From GYS-P2D sp964489125 (GTDB lineage: Bacteria; Bacteroidota; Bacteroidia; Chitinophagales; Saprospiraceae): a DNA stretch of 64,000 nucleotides. A model generated the notes under the pieces. It saw only the letters and a list, made by a program, of their open reading frames with translations. It was not told the origin of the DNA and searched no databases. Below, in pieces: positions 8,291 to 17,355 of this stretch. Position 1 is the stretch's first letter. Each line of letters begins with the position of its first letter. The translations under genes were made by a program, and so were the position numbers. The stretch is taken from positions 38,556-102,555 of the forward strand of contig CAZAXY010000001.1 in the NCBI GenBank assembly GCA_964489125.1, written 5' to 3'.

Positions 8291-9682
8291 CTATTTTTTG
8301 TAATCTACAATACCTTTTATTGTTTGTTGATTGATTCGGCTCGCCGTAGGGTAGGCATACACCTTCTTGATAAAATCATCTAAGCAAAGATCTGTGATTG
8401 TAGCTAAGTGCAATTCTTGCATGATATCTCCTGCCATCGGCGCAATCAAGGATCCACCCAATATCTTTCTATTGGACTTGTTACGATCTCTTGTGACGAA
8501 TAAGGTCATCTTGCCATAACCGTAATCTCCTGTGATAGCTCTGTCGTCCCGACTAAAATCTTGATCCTGACGCCAGTAAGAAATCTTGTTTTCTTTGAGA
8601 TATTCTTCACTAAATCCAAAAGTAGCAATCTCCGGATCTGTAAATGTCACCCATGACAATCCCTTGACATGATGCTTTCTATCAAACATACTCTTGAAAT
8701 TATGTCGCAGCAAATTCACATGTTTTTCGGCTCCATGAGAGAATTGATATGATCCAACTGCATCACCAACAACATAGATATGCTTCTGACTGGTCTGTAG
8801 ATAGTCATTGACTTTAATCTTCTTTCGATCAGTTAATTCTACTCGTGCATTTTCCAATTTTAAGGAGGAGTGATTTAGCCCGCGACCGATGGCTAGCAGG
8901 CATGCATCAAAAGATATCGAACGCTCCTTCTTTGTGGCCTTCTCTTCGATTATTGCCGTATTCTCATCGCTGAAATGTTTTAAATCGTGTCCTAAGATGA
9001 TTTCTATTCCTTCACGTGCAAGCCTGTCCTCTAGTATATGACTCATCTCTTCGCGTTCTTTTCGAAGTATTCGGTCACCCCGATCTAATAAACTGACCTG
9101 AGTACCTAGGCGCTGGAATACCTGAGCCATCTCGCAACCTATTGGACCGCCACCTACTACCAACAGGCGATCGGGAAGTGATTTCAGCTCATAAAACAAT
9201 GTCTCATTGGTATAGTATTGTATTTGGCCTAAACCTTTAAATGGGATTACTCGTGGATGGGATCCAGTGCAGATAAAGAAGTATTCAGCTTGATATTGCT
9301 CACCAGCAACTTCAATACTGTGATTATCTACGAAGTGTGCCTCACCTATGACCAAGTGTTCTCCATTTGATCTAAGATATTCAGCACTCTCATGAGCTCT
9401 GATAACTGCTTGCTTTTCATGAACATAGCTGATCACTTTAGACCAATCCGCTATTCCGCTCACCGAGAGTCCGAACTCTGTGGCATTCCTTGCGCCCTGA
9501 AATTGCTTAGCGACATATATTAGAGCTTTACTCGGAACACAACCAAAATTGAGACAGTCACCACCAATGTTGTTTTCATCCTTATCAACGATCATCGCAG
9601 ACCAGCCCATTTCTTTCGCCAAACCGAGACATCCTAATCCTGCTGAACCAGCACCAATGATAATCGCATCATATTTTTTCAT
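8291..9682 (-). CDS. MerA-like pyridine nucleotide-disulfide oxidoreductase
   Basis: The 463-aa flavoprotein has an FAD-binding fold (IIIGAGSAGLG), a redox-active disulfide Cys43/Cys48 in GGDCLNFGCVPSK, an NAD(P) fold (VVGGGPIGCEMA), the second FAD motif (YVVGDAVGS) and a C-terminal dimerisation domain. Lipoamide dehydrogenase and glutathione reductase carry a His in a C-terminal HPT motif; here the segment reads YAYPTASR, so the base His is replaced by Tyr, recalling the mercuric-reductase branch. There is no N-terminal heavy-metal domain, no C-terminal Cys pair and no mer genes nearby, so mercury reduction is not supported. The electron acceptor is unknown. Confidence 0.88.
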   Translation of the reverse strand: MKKYDAIIIGAGSAGLGCLGLAKEMGWSAMIVDKDENNIGGDCLNFGCVPSKALIYVAKQFQGARNATEFGLSVSGIADWSKVISYVHEKQAVIRAHESAEYLRSNGEHLVIGEAHFVDNHSIEVAGEQYQAEYFFICTGSHPRVIPFKGLGQIQYYTNETLFYELKSLPDRLLVVGGGPIGCEMAQVFQRLGTQVSLLDRGDRILRKEREEMSHILEDRLAREGIEIILGHDLKHFSDENTAIIEEKATKKERSISFDACLLAIGRGLNHSSLKLENARVELTDRKKIKVNDYLQTSQKHIYVVGDAVGSYQFSHGAEKHVNLLRHNFKSMFDRKHHVKGLSWVTFTDPEIATFGFSEEYLKENKISYWRQDQDFSRDDRAITGDYGYGKMTLFVTRDRNKSNRKILGGSLIAPMAGDIMQELHLATITDLCLDDFIKKVYAYPTASRINQQTIKGIVDYKK

Positions 9683-9901
9683 ATCTCAAAGAAAGTTAAA
9701 TTGATAGAAACTCTTTGCTTTAGTAACAGAAGGTGAAAAGGACATCAAAATATCATATAAATTTCTATTAAATTTAAATCACAGAACTAAGCCTTAACAG
9801 CATAAGCATTATCACATTTAGGTTGGTTCTTAGTGGATAGGCGGTCATGGTTCAGCATTCCGAGAATTGTGATTCTTGTATAGCATCAATTCCCATTGTA
9901 G

Positions 9902-11371
9902 ATGGACATTCAAAAGTCGATACAATTCATTGCATCTTTGGAGCTTGCTCAAACAAATAAATGGAACATAAGGCATGTTTTCAGCAGTGCTAAGGACATT
10001 GATATTTTAATTCCTCTACTCGCATCAGTGGTGCTGTCAGTAATATTTTCGGCTCAGCCGTATCTAAATTTATACGATGAGCGCTTTCATGCTTTAGTAG
10101 CTAAAAATCTGACCTATGATTGGTTAACACCTAGCTTGTATCGGATTCCACATCTGGATTACGACATGATCGCTTGGTGGTCTAATCATATCTGGTTGAG
10201 TAAACCCATATTGCCACTCTGGTTGACTTCATTATCCATCAAGTTGTTCGGTGTTCATGTATATTCTCTTAGAGTGATTTCGATTATTGCTCACTGCGTA
10301 TCTGTGGCGCTCACATATCGTATTGGGCGTCGATTCTTTAGTAAAGAGGTGGGTGTACTTGCGGCGCTTCTATATGGCACTAATCATATGCTCTTAGGCG
10401 TGACAGGAGGGCATATCTCATCAGACTTATGTGAGGCACTCTTCTTAGTGTCGTCTTACGGTGCGATATATGGTGCTTTGTCCTATAAACTAAATGTCAG
10501 AGCCATCTTGATCATGGCGTTGTTACTTGTGATAAGTTTTCATTGCAAGTACATAGCTGCTTTGCTTCCTACCGTAATTGTGATTGCAATAATCGTAGTG
10601 AGATCATCCTGCCTACCATACGACCATATCAGTTTGCTCCTGGCATTATTCCTTTTAGGTATTGCGCCTTGGCTTATGTTTTTATGGAGTCGCTATCCAC
10701 AGGAAACAGAATTACTTTTTTCAACGTGGTTGAATATCAGTACAGATCATAATAGCCCTCATGTTCAACCATGGTACTTCTATTTTAAGTCCTTCGGTTT
10801 CGTCTTTGGATTTAGCTCACTTATGATGATCACGATTTACTATCTACGCTCTCTGACCGTGAGCTTATCAAAAAACGCCTTGACATTAGGGCTTTGGATC
10901 TTCATTCCCATCCTATTACTGAGCCTATCTATGGTTAAGCGAAATACATACTTATTGATATGTGCTCCAGCCGTTTCGATCATACTGTCAGAGATATATT
11001 ATTCTATTATGAAATGGGAGCCATGGAGAAGCCTAAAATCACTGAAATTTATGATACATCTAGTTGCACTATGCATTATTATAGGGCCAATGATGACAAC
11101 AGGATCTAAGCTCACTGTGATCCAGAATGTACCAGTTGAAAGACTTAAATCAATGGAGGTGGCCAGCGTAATAAATGCTACAGACTTTGACCCGAATACT
11201 ACCATCGTGTTTAAGGAGGACTATCCCATAGAGTTTATGTTTTACCATGATCTTATGGCTTATCACAATGACCCGTCGTTAGCAGACTTTCAAGCATATC
11301 GCAAGCGAGGGTTTACATTACTCTATAGGGATGGAATAGAATTGAAAATCTTATTACCAGAAAATTTATGA
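9902..11371 (+). CDS. ArnT/PMT-like GT-C glycosyltransferase
   Basis: The 489-aa integral membrane protein has about ten hydrophobic segments. An acidic motif follows the first one (LYDERFHALVAKNL, about residues 57-70); Asp-Glu in this first outer loop is the catalytic signature of GT39/GT83 (PMT and ArnT) enzymes, which use polyprenyl-phosphate sugars on the periplasmic side. The region around IWWSNHIWLSKPILPLW is also ArnT-like. Substrate is unknown. A truncated IS3 transposase lies flush with the stop codon in the opposite orientation, so the native C-terminus may have been altered. Confidence 0.85.
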   Translation: MDIQKSIQFIASLELAQTNKWNIRHVFSSAKDIDILIPLLASVVLSVIFSAQPYLNLYDERFHALVAKNLTYDWLTPSLYRIPHLDYDMIAWWSNHIWLSKPILPLWLTSLSIKLFGVHVYSLRVISIIAHCVSVALTYRIGRRFFSKEVGVLAALLYGTNHMLLGVTGGHISSDLCEALFLVSSYGAIYGALSYKLNVRAILIMALLLVISFHCKYIAALLPTVIVIAIIVVRSSCLPYDHISLLLALFLLGIAPWLMFLWSRYPQETELLFSTWLNISTDHNSPHVQPWYFYFKSFGFVFGFSSLMMITIYYLRSLTVSLSKNALTLGLWIFIPILLLSLSMVKRNTYLLICAPAVSIILSEIYYSIMKWEPWRSLKSLKFMIHLVALCIIIGPMMTTGSKLTVIQNVPVERLKSMEVASVINATDFDPNTTIVFKEDYPIEFMFYHDLMAYHNDPSLADFQAYRKRGFTLLYRDGIELKILLPENL

Positions 11372-11375
11372 GAGT

Positions 11376-11471
11376 ACCTAATTCCCGGCTAATCTCATCA
11401 ACAGAACGACCAGACTCGTTCTCCTTTAAGGCCTTAATAATCTGACTCTCATTGAATTTACTTCTCTTCAT
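11376..11471 (-). pseudogene. IS3-family transposase OrfA remnant (first 32 codons)
   Basis: Read on the minus strand from an ATG at 11471, the translation is MKRSKFNESQIIKALKENES followed by GRSVDEISRELG. That is the N-terminal helix-turn-helix of IS3-family OrfA proteins, which normally continue IS.ATFYNWK. Here homology stops after codon 32 and the frame runs into the antisense of the glycosyltransferase gene. OrfB is absent. The remnant marks an old insertion that was deleted on one side, with the break within a few bases of the glycosyltransferase stop codon. Confidence 0.75.
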
Positions 11472-11472
11472 A

Positions 11473-11503
11473 ACAGTTTAAATTTGATGCATTTTTAAAC
11501 TGT
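11473..11503. repeat. 10-bp perfect inverted repeat upstream of the IS3 stub
   Basis: ACAGTTTAAA (11473-11482) and TTTAAACTGT (11494-11503) are perfect reverse complements with an 11-base spacer. It sits immediately upstream of the transposase remnant ATG. It could be the original element's regulatory hairpin or end; no target-site duplication is visible. Confidence 0.6.
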
Positions 11504-11738
11504 ATTAATTTTTCATAGGGCTACACTGGGATGACAGAATATTTCTTCTTGCCTCTACATAACAAAACACTGAAAAAAGACAAGTACATCTTATTTCGAA
11601 CTATCCGATCTAAACATATTCTAAATCAGCTAACTATAAGCATTGACTTATCTTTATGATATTAAACAATGGACTTATCATCTTGACTACGACAATGAGA
11701 TCAATAGTAATAATCAAGCATACTAATCGTGGAGTTCT

Positions 11739-12449
11739 ATGAATATACTTCCCTATGGCTCCAATGCACTATTAATAAAATTAGATGGTGGTCTCTCTAA
11801 TCAGAATTTATCTACCATTAAACACATTACTACGCTCCTTGAACAGCGATACTTCGATCAGATTATTGATCTAATCCCTGCCTACAACTCTATGCTTGTT
11901 CGCTACAATTCTGATATGCTGAGTTATGATGAAATCAGTGCTTATGTGGCTGATATAAACCACACTGATGAAATAGAAGGCGACTATAGAAAATTGGAGA
12001 TTCCAGCCTGTTTTCATTCAAGCTTTGCGCTTGATCAAACCAGAGTAGTGGCGCATTGTGGTAAACCAATCGAGGATATCAGGCGATTACTCTTGAAGAA
12101 TACTTATCAAGTTCATATGATGGGCTTCCTACCTGGATTTGCTTTTATGGCAAGTTTAGATGATGCGATTCGCTGCCCTCGTCTATCATCACCGCGTAAG
12201 GAAGTGCCTGCGGGCTCCTTGGCTATAACCGGCGAACAAATTGGAATCTACCCTGTCAATAGCCCCGGGGGATGGAATATCATTGGTCATTGCCCAGTGG
12301 ACGTATTTGATGCGCATCGTGAGGAGCCAAGCTTATTGAGAGCCTATGATCGGATAAGCTACAAGCCAATTACTCTTGAAGAACACCGTCATATTTCTAA
12401 CCTGTGTGTCTATAAGAAATATGACTATAATCAACTTGTCGAATCATGA
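11739..12449 (+). CDS. pxpB: 5-oxoprolinase subunit B (KipI family)
   Basis: The 236-aa product matches the PxpB/KipI family (cyclophilin-like C-terminal half). Visible motifs are YQVHMMGFLPGFAFM, LSSPRKEVPAGSLAI and QIGIYPVNSPGGWNIIG, the most conserved segments of the family. It forms the 5-oxoprolinase with PxpC and PxpA. The stop overlaps the pxpC ATG by ATGA. A GGAG element 6 bases before the ATG is one of the few Shine-Dalgarno-like sites in the window. Confidence 0.9.
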   Translation: MNILPYGSNALLIKLDGGLSNQNLSTIKHITTLLEQRYFDQIIDLIPAYNSMLVRYNSDMLSYDEISAYVADINHTDEIEGDYRKLEIPACFHSSFALDQTRVVAHCGKPIEDIRRLLLKNTYQVHMMGFLPGFAFMASLDDAIRCPRLSSPRKEVPAGSLAITGEQIGIYPVNSPGGWNIIGHCPVDVFDAHREEPSLLRAYDRISYKPITLEEHRHISNLCVYKKYDYNQLVES

Positions 12450-13303
12450 TTGTTGACATCATTAAATCTGGCTTATATACCACTCTTCAAGATGTAGGCA
12501 GAATTGGATGTGCTCATGAGGGAATTCCGCAGGGCGGAGCTATGGACTTAGAGAGTTATGAGCTTTGCAATACGATCGTAGGAAATAGTGCTTCTGAGCC
12601 GGTGATAGAATGCACGATGATGGGGCCTACAATCTTGTTTCATAGCACTGCTGTAATGGTTGTTACAGGTTCAGATCTGTCTCCAATTATCAACAAAATA
12701 CCTATAGAATTAAATAAAACTGTTGTTGTTAATGCTGGAGAGCAGCTCAGTTTTGGTCGGTTAAAGTATGGATGTCGTTGCTATATAGGAATTGCTGGTC
12801 AATGGGATGTCAATCGCTGGAAGGGTAGTGTCAGCCCATTAATATATGGTGAAGTGCTAACCGAAAATATTCTTAAGAATGGATCACAGATAAATATCAA
12901 TACAGAACGTCCTAGTGAGCATCCTATCATTGATATACATGAAAGTATATCGCATGACCCAACTCATCAGTTAGTGCTGTATAAAGGGCCTGAATATGGA
13001 CTATTCTCTGAATTGGCTCGTGAGCAATTTTTAGCAACGACCTACACAGTCAACAATGCATCTAATCGGATGGGGTACAGACTCGATGGCCTAGAACTGA
13101 ACATAAATCATATACCACCAATGGTCTCGTCGGGTGTTTTACCTGGCACTATTCAGATCACTTCTGCTGGCACGCCTATCATCCTTGGACGTGATGCTCA
13201 GACTATAGGCGGCTATCCACGCATAGGTGTATTATCTGAAGCTTCATTAAATCAGATGGCACATATAAAGCCTAATGATATAGTGACATTTAGGCTTATC
13301 TAA
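12446..13303 (+). CDS. pxpC: 5-oxoprolinase subunit C (KipA, biotin-dependent carboxyltransferase-like family)
   Basis: The 285-aa product matches PxpC/KipA (AHS2 domain). It begins VDIIKSGLYTTLQDVGR and contains GIPQGGAMD, ASNRMGYRLDG, SSGVLPGTIQI and LGRDAQTIGGYPRIG, all typical of the family. It is translationally coupled to pxpB (ATGA). Its 3' end overlaps the last 8 bases of convergent trpA, with no room for a terminator. At 285 aa it is slightly short for PxpC but all conserved blocks are present. Confidence 0.9.
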   Translation: MIVDIIKSGLYTTLQDVGRIGCAHEGIPQGGAMDLESYELCNTIVGNSASEPVIECTMMGPTILFHSTAVMVVTGSDLSPIINKIPIELNKTVVVNAGEQLSFGRLKYGCRCYIGIAGQWDVNRWKGSVSPLIYGEVLTENILKNGSQININTERPSEHPIIDIHESISHDPTHQLVLYKGPEYGLFSELAREQFLATTYTVNNASNRMGYRLDGLELNINHIPPMVSSGVLPGTIQITSAGTPIILGRDAQTIGGYPRIGVLSEASLNQMAHIKPNDIVTFRLI

Positions 13304-14066
13304 TGGTACTAATAAAATGAGCAATGTCTTCGGTGAGATTATCTGCTGTATCAAGAACTCTGATAAACGCCGAGCCAATAATAGCCCCATTGCTATTATC
13401 GCATGCCGTTAGGTATGTTTCCCTGTCATGGATGCCGAAACCAATCAATCTTGGTGTTTTTAAGTTTAGGCCTTCGATACGTTTGAAATATTTCTTTTGT
13501 GCGTGATCGATCGCACCGGCAGAACCAGTGATACTTGATTTTGAGACTACATAAATAAAAGCCGAACTTAGCTCATCTGCTAATAGAATTCGCTCATTGC
13601 TGGTTTCAGGAGTGATTAAAAAGGCGATTTTCAGGTCATACTGCTGAAAAAGCTCTTGATAATCTCTCTTGTAAATTGACATCGGCAGATCTGGAATAAT
13701 TAATCCGTCGACACCTGAGTGTTGACACGACTGTAGAAATCGCTCTAATCCATATTGCATCATCTGATTGTAGTAACCCATCAAGATAATTGGGACATGT
13801 GATGTCTTACGAATCGCTGCAACTTGCTTAAAAAGTGTTTGGAGAGTCATGCCGTTCTTGAGTGCTATGCTACTGCTATTCTGAATAGTTTCACCATCCG
13901 CCATAGGATCAGAATAAGGCACTCCCAACTCTATGAGATCTACTCCTAAATCAGTAAGATTTTGGATCACTTCCACAGTACTATCCAACTTGGGATGTCC
14001 CGCAGTGAAGTATATATTAAGTATTTCTGATTGTTTCTCAGAAAACAACTTGGTCAATCGATTCAT
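13296..14066 (-). CDS. trpA: Tryptophan synthase alpha subunit
   Basis: The 256-aa (beta/alpha)8 barrel cleaves indole-3-glycerol phosphate. The catalytic pair is Glu46 in DLIELGVPYSDPMADG and Asp57 at the end of that motif. It is the last gene of the trp operon, its start overlapping the trpB stop by one base. Indole is channelled to TrpB. The 3' end overlaps pxpC. Confidence 0.95.
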   Translation of the reverse strand: MNRLTKLFSEKQSEILNIYFTAGHPKLDSTVEVIQNLTDLGVDLIELGVPYSDPMADGETIQNSSSIALKNGMTLQTLFKQVAAIRKTSHVPIILMGYYNQMMQYGLERFLQSCQHSGVDGLIIPDLPMSIYKRDYQELFQQYDLKIAFLITPETSNERILLADELSSAFIYVVSKSSITGSAGAIDHAQKKYFKRIEGLNLKTPRLIGFGIHDRETYLTACDNSNGAIIGSAFIRVLDTADNLTEDIAHFISTIR

Positions 14067-15274
14067 TAGTGGTCACTTTTTTGTTCTCCAATCTGTCTGT
14101 TGAGATACTCAGTAAATGTGGCTAAATCTTTATCACCACGTCCTGAAAGATTGAGGACTACTATTTCATCTTCCTTAATACTCATCTTTCCAAGAATTGC
14201 GAGAGCATGAGCGGTCTCGAGTGCTGGTATGATACCTTCTATACGCGATAGTTCTAATGCTGCCGCCAGAGCCTCTTCATCGGTTGCGCTATACACTTGG
14301 GCACGACCACTCGATATAAGATGAGCATGCTGTGGCCCTATACCAGGATAATCTAATCCTGCGCTAATAGAGTATGGTTCGACGATCTGACCATCTTCGG
14401 TCTGCATTAAGAGCGTCTTGCTCCCATGTATGATGCCTATAGATCCTAATACACTTGTTGCCGCAGACTCGCCTGTATCAATTCCTTTTCCTGCAGCTTC
14501 GACAGCTACTATGTTAGTTTTTGGCTCATCGAGATAGTGGTAGTATATCCCTGCTGCATTACTGCCACCTCCTACACAGGCGACTAAATAATCAGGTGTC
14601 TCTGTACCTTCTTTCTCTTTGAGTTGCCATCTGACCTCTTCACTGATTATAGATTGAAAACGTGCTACCATATCAGGGTAAGGATGCGGGCCGACAACAG
14701 AACCAATGATATAATGAGTGCTAGAGGGATTGCCAATCCAATCTCTTATAGCCTCATTAGTAGCATCTTTTAGGGTTTGGCTGCCGCTAAGAGCTGGCCT
14801 GACTTCTGCGCCCAACATCTTCATTCTCGCAACATTGGGAGCTTGGCGGGCTATATCAACCTTGCCCATATATACGATGCACTCAAGCCCCATCAATGCA
14901 CATACGGTAGCTGTAGCAACTCCATGCTGACCCGCGCCAGTCTCAGCGATAATACGCTGCTTGCCTAAACGCTTAGCCATCAATATCTGACCGATGGTAT
15001 TATTAATCTTGTGAGCACCAGTATGATTAAGGTCTTCTCGCTTGAGATAGATTTTACCACCATACTTTTTTGATAATCGTCGTGCGAGGTACAATGGTGT
15101 AGGGCGCCCTACATAATCTCTCAACAATTGATGAAACTCCTTCTGAAAAGAGTCTTCGTACATGATCTCTTTGTATTGCTTCTTAAGGGTATCAATGTTA
15201 CTATGGAGCATCTCTGGTATGTATGCACCACCAAAATCACCATAGAAGCCAGCATCATCTACTTGATAAGTCAT
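14066..15274 (-). CDS. trpB: Tryptophan synthase beta subunit
   Basis: The 402-aa PLP enzyme condenses indole with serine. The PLP lysine is Lys89 in LNHTGAHKINN, and the phosphate-binding loop reads GGGSNAAG. The N-terminus contains GDFGGAYIPEM and the partner-contact region is full length, so this is a TrpB1-type subunit that pairs with TrpA encoded next to it. It lies 4 bases after trpF. Confidence 0.97.
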   Translation of the reverse strand: MTYQVDDAGFYGDFGGAYIPEMLHSNIDTLKKQYKEIMYEDSFQKEFHQLLRDYVGRPTPLYLARRLSKKYGGKIYLKREDLNHTGAHKINNTIGQILMAKRLGKQRIIAETGAGQHGVATATVCALMGLECIVYMGKVDIARQAPNVARMKMLGAEVRPALSGSQTLKDATNEAIRDWIGNPSSTHYIIGSVVGPHPYPDMVARFQSIISEEVRWQLKEKEGTETPDYLVACVGGGSNAAGIYYHYLDEPKTNIVAVEAAGKGIDTGESAATSVLGSIGIIHGSKTLLMQTEDGQIVEPYSISAGLDYPGIGPQHAHLISSGRAQVYSATDEEALAAALELSRIEGIIPALETAHALAILGKMSIKEDEIVVLNLSGRGDKDLATFTEYLNRQIGEQKSDH

Positions 15275-15278
15275 CTCA

Positions 15279-15890
15279 TTAGTTTTTTAGTTCATTGACA
15301 AATTTTTCCACCCTTGGCACATGTTTAAGCCCAGGCTCAATTTCAAACTTGCTATTTATATCTACACCCATAAACATGGGATGTTTTATTTTTTTTATTT
15401 CTGAGGCATCGTCAGGGCCTATTCCGCCAGCTAGCAAGAATGGGGTGTCTCCATGATATTCATTGAGCTTGCTCCAATTAAACTTGATACCTGAACCACC
15501 ATGATCTGGCACCTTCGTATCGAATAAAAAGTACTCTACCATGTCATAATCATTCAGTAATTGAAAGTCAAAATGTTCATCCACCCCAAAGGCCTTTATG
15601 ACTGGACAGATTTCTTTTGCTTCACGGCAAAATGATGGACTTTCACTCCCATGCAATTGCAGGTAATCCAAGTGCGCTTCAGCGCTGTATTGTAATAGTT
15701 CAGTCATGGACGGATTTACGAAGACTCCAACCCGTTTCACTTTATCCTTAATTGTAATTGATATGTTATTCAAAAATCGCTTTGACCCGAGGTAAAAGTT
15801 TAATCCGATCATATCGACATCAAGATTACTAACCCGTTTCAGGTTGTTTTCTCCGTTTATACCGCATACTTTCACTAATAAAGGCTTCAT
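15279..15890 (-). CDS. trpF: Phosphoribosylanthranilate isomerase
   Basis: The 203-aa barrel begins LVKVCGINGENNLKRV, where Cys8 is the expected general base, and has the acidic residue in LFDTKVPDHGGSGIKFNW. GGSG and LAGGIGPDD form the phosphate site. It converts PRA to CdRP. It follows trpC after 59 bases, the largest gap in the operon apart from the leader. Confidence 0.93.
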   Translation of the reverse strand: MKPLLVKVCGINGENNLKRVSNLDVDMIGLNFYLGSKRFLNNISITIKDKVKRVGVFVNPSMTELLQYSAEAHLDYLQLHGSESPSFCREAKEICPVIKAFGVDEHFDFQLLNDYDMVEYFLFDTKVPDHGGSGIKFNWSKLNEYHGDTPFLLAGGIGPDDASEIKKIKHPMFMGVDINSKFEIEPGLKHVPRVEKFVNELKN

Positions 15891-15949
15891 CTTCTTTACT
15901 TATGTATCGCTATAGATGTACGAATCATATTATGATTTTCATTTATTGA

Positions 15950-16765
15950 TTATTTATCAATATGTTTTCTACCTACAAGGGTGTGCGCAGTTTCAATGAA
16001 TCTGGCACATTCGGCTCCAGGATCATTATCACGCATGAAATGTTCTCCCATCAAAAAACCATTGAAGCCATATTCGTAGAGCATAGCGACAACCTGAGGG
16101 TCGCTGAGTCCACTTTCTGCAACCTTAGGTACTTTGGCAGGTAACATATCATAGAGTTTCTTGGAGCGCTCATAGTCAACAGAGAATGTCTTAAGATCGC
16201 GATTGTTAACACCTACATAACTTACACTCTCATGATATTTGTCGATCTGTTCTGAAGAATGCAGTTCTAACAACACCTCTAATTCTAGACTGCGAGCTAA
16301 CTGACTTAATGTAGCTACCTGTTCTTTAGTGAGTATTTCAGTGATGAGCAGTATAATATCAGCACCGATTGCTTTTGCTTCATAGATCTGATACTCATCA
16401 ATAATGAATTCTTTGCGAAGCAATGGCATAGTAGGAAGTTCCGATCTGACTTGTGTCAAAAATGAATCTGACCCACCAAAAAAGTGTTCATCAGTTAAGA
16501 TGCTTATAGCTGCAGCTCCCGCATCAGAGTATCCCTCTGTAACTCCAATCAGGTTTGCATCCAAGTTGATTGCTTGCTTAGAAGGAGACTTACGTTTGAA
16601 TTCTGCTATGATAGCTGGAGCACGATTTTCTTGAAGGATAGATAATAGCGAGTTAGTTGCTCTGCTGAAGTAGTCACTTTGCCTGAGTTGTGCAAGAGGG
16701 GTTCTATGTTTGCGCGTGTCTACCTCTTGTAATTTATGTTTGACGATCTTTTCGAGTATGTGCAC
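15950..16765 (-). CDS. trpC: Indole-3-glycerol phosphate synthase
   Basis: The 271-aa barrel begins ILEKIVKHKLQEV and has IIAEFKRKSPSK (catalytic Lys), LLRKEFIIDEYQIYEAKAIGAD, GVNNRDLKTF and AESGLS, all characteristic. It forms indole-3-glycerol phosphate. It is separated from trpG by only 11 bases, the position where trpD would normally be found in Bacteroidota trp operons. Confidence 0.95.
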   Translation of the reverse strand: MHILEKIVKHKLQEVDTRKHRTPLAQLRQSDYFSRATNSLLSILQENRAPAIIAEFKRKSPSKQAINLDANLIGVTEGYSDAGAAAISILTDEHFFGGSDSFLTQVRSELPTMPLLRKEFIIDEYQIYEAKAIGADIILLITEILTKEQVATLSQLARSLELEVLLELHSSEQIDKYHESVSYVGVNNRDLKTFSVDYERSKKLYDMLPAKVPKVAESGLSDPQVVAMLYEYGFNGFLMGEHFMRDNDPGAECARFIETAHTLVGRKHIDK

Positions 16766-16776
16766 GATGTCTATCC

Positions 16777-17352
16777 TTAATTGGTGATACTTAAAAAATT
16801 GCTGAGCATCGTTTTACCCTCTGGTGTAAGTACTGACTCCGGATGAAACTGGACTCCATATACATCATACTCCACATGCTTAATTCCCATAACCTCATTG
16901 TGCTCGTCCGTACAGGTGATGATGAGATCATCAGGCATGGTCTCCTTATCAATAACCCATGAGTGATACCGCCCTCCAAGAAACTCAGGCTCGATATTTT
17001 GGAAGATTTGACAATTGTCTAATGATCGAAATGAGGTTTGGACCCCGTGATATACTTCATCTAAGTTCCTCAGTTTTGCACCGAATACTTCACCAATTGC
17101 TTGTTGTCCTAAGCATACGCCAAGCATTTTCTTGGTTGGAGCGTACAACTCAATGATTTTCTTTAAATCACCAGCTTCGTCGGGAATCCCCGGCCCTGGA
17201 GATAATATGATATAATCAAATTGGTCGATATATTCCATTTCTACCTGATCATTGCGTTTTACTTCGATCTTGTGGTTCAACAGTTCTTCGAGAGCATGAA
17301 CGAGATTATAGGTGAACGAATCGTAGTTATCTATGACGAGTACTTTGTGCAT
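16777..17352 (-). CDS. trpG: Anthranilate synthase glutaminase component
   Basis: The 191-aa class I amidotransferase has the nucleophile Cys80 in LGVCLGQQAIGE and the His170/Glu172 pair in GVQFHPESVLTPEG. DNYDSFTYNLV at the N-terminus is diagnostic of TrpG/PabA. It is a stand-alone glutaminase: there is no C-terminal TrpD fusion. It starts 3 bases after trpE. It could also serve p-aminobenzoate synthase, as TrpG does in some bacteria. Confidence 0.94.
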   Translation of the reverse strand: MHKVLVIDNYDSFTYNLVHALEELLNHKIEVKRNDQVEMEYIDQFDYIILSPGPGIPDEAGDLKKIIELYAPTKKMLGVCLGQQAIGEVFGAKLRNLDEVYHGVQTSFRSLDNCQIFQNIEPEFLGGRYHSWVIDKETMPDDLIITCTDEHNEVMGIKHVEYDVYGVQFHPESVLTPEGKTMLSNFLSITN

Positions 17353-17355
17353 GTC

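Larger units (their letters stand above)
11372..11738 (+). other. Intergenic region between glycosyltransferase and pxpB
   Basis: This 367-base stretch holds an IS3 OrfA stub (11376-11471, minus), a 10-bp inverted repeat (11473-11503), and AT-rich sequence from about 11504 in which I see no gene. A GGAG lies 6 bases before the pxpB ATG. Confidence 0.6.

Noticed and set aside
8291..9682. Mercuric reductase assignment for the flavoprotein
   Set aside because: No N-terminal metal domain, C-terminal Cys pair or mer neighbours; only the redox disulfide and Tyr substitution are shared.
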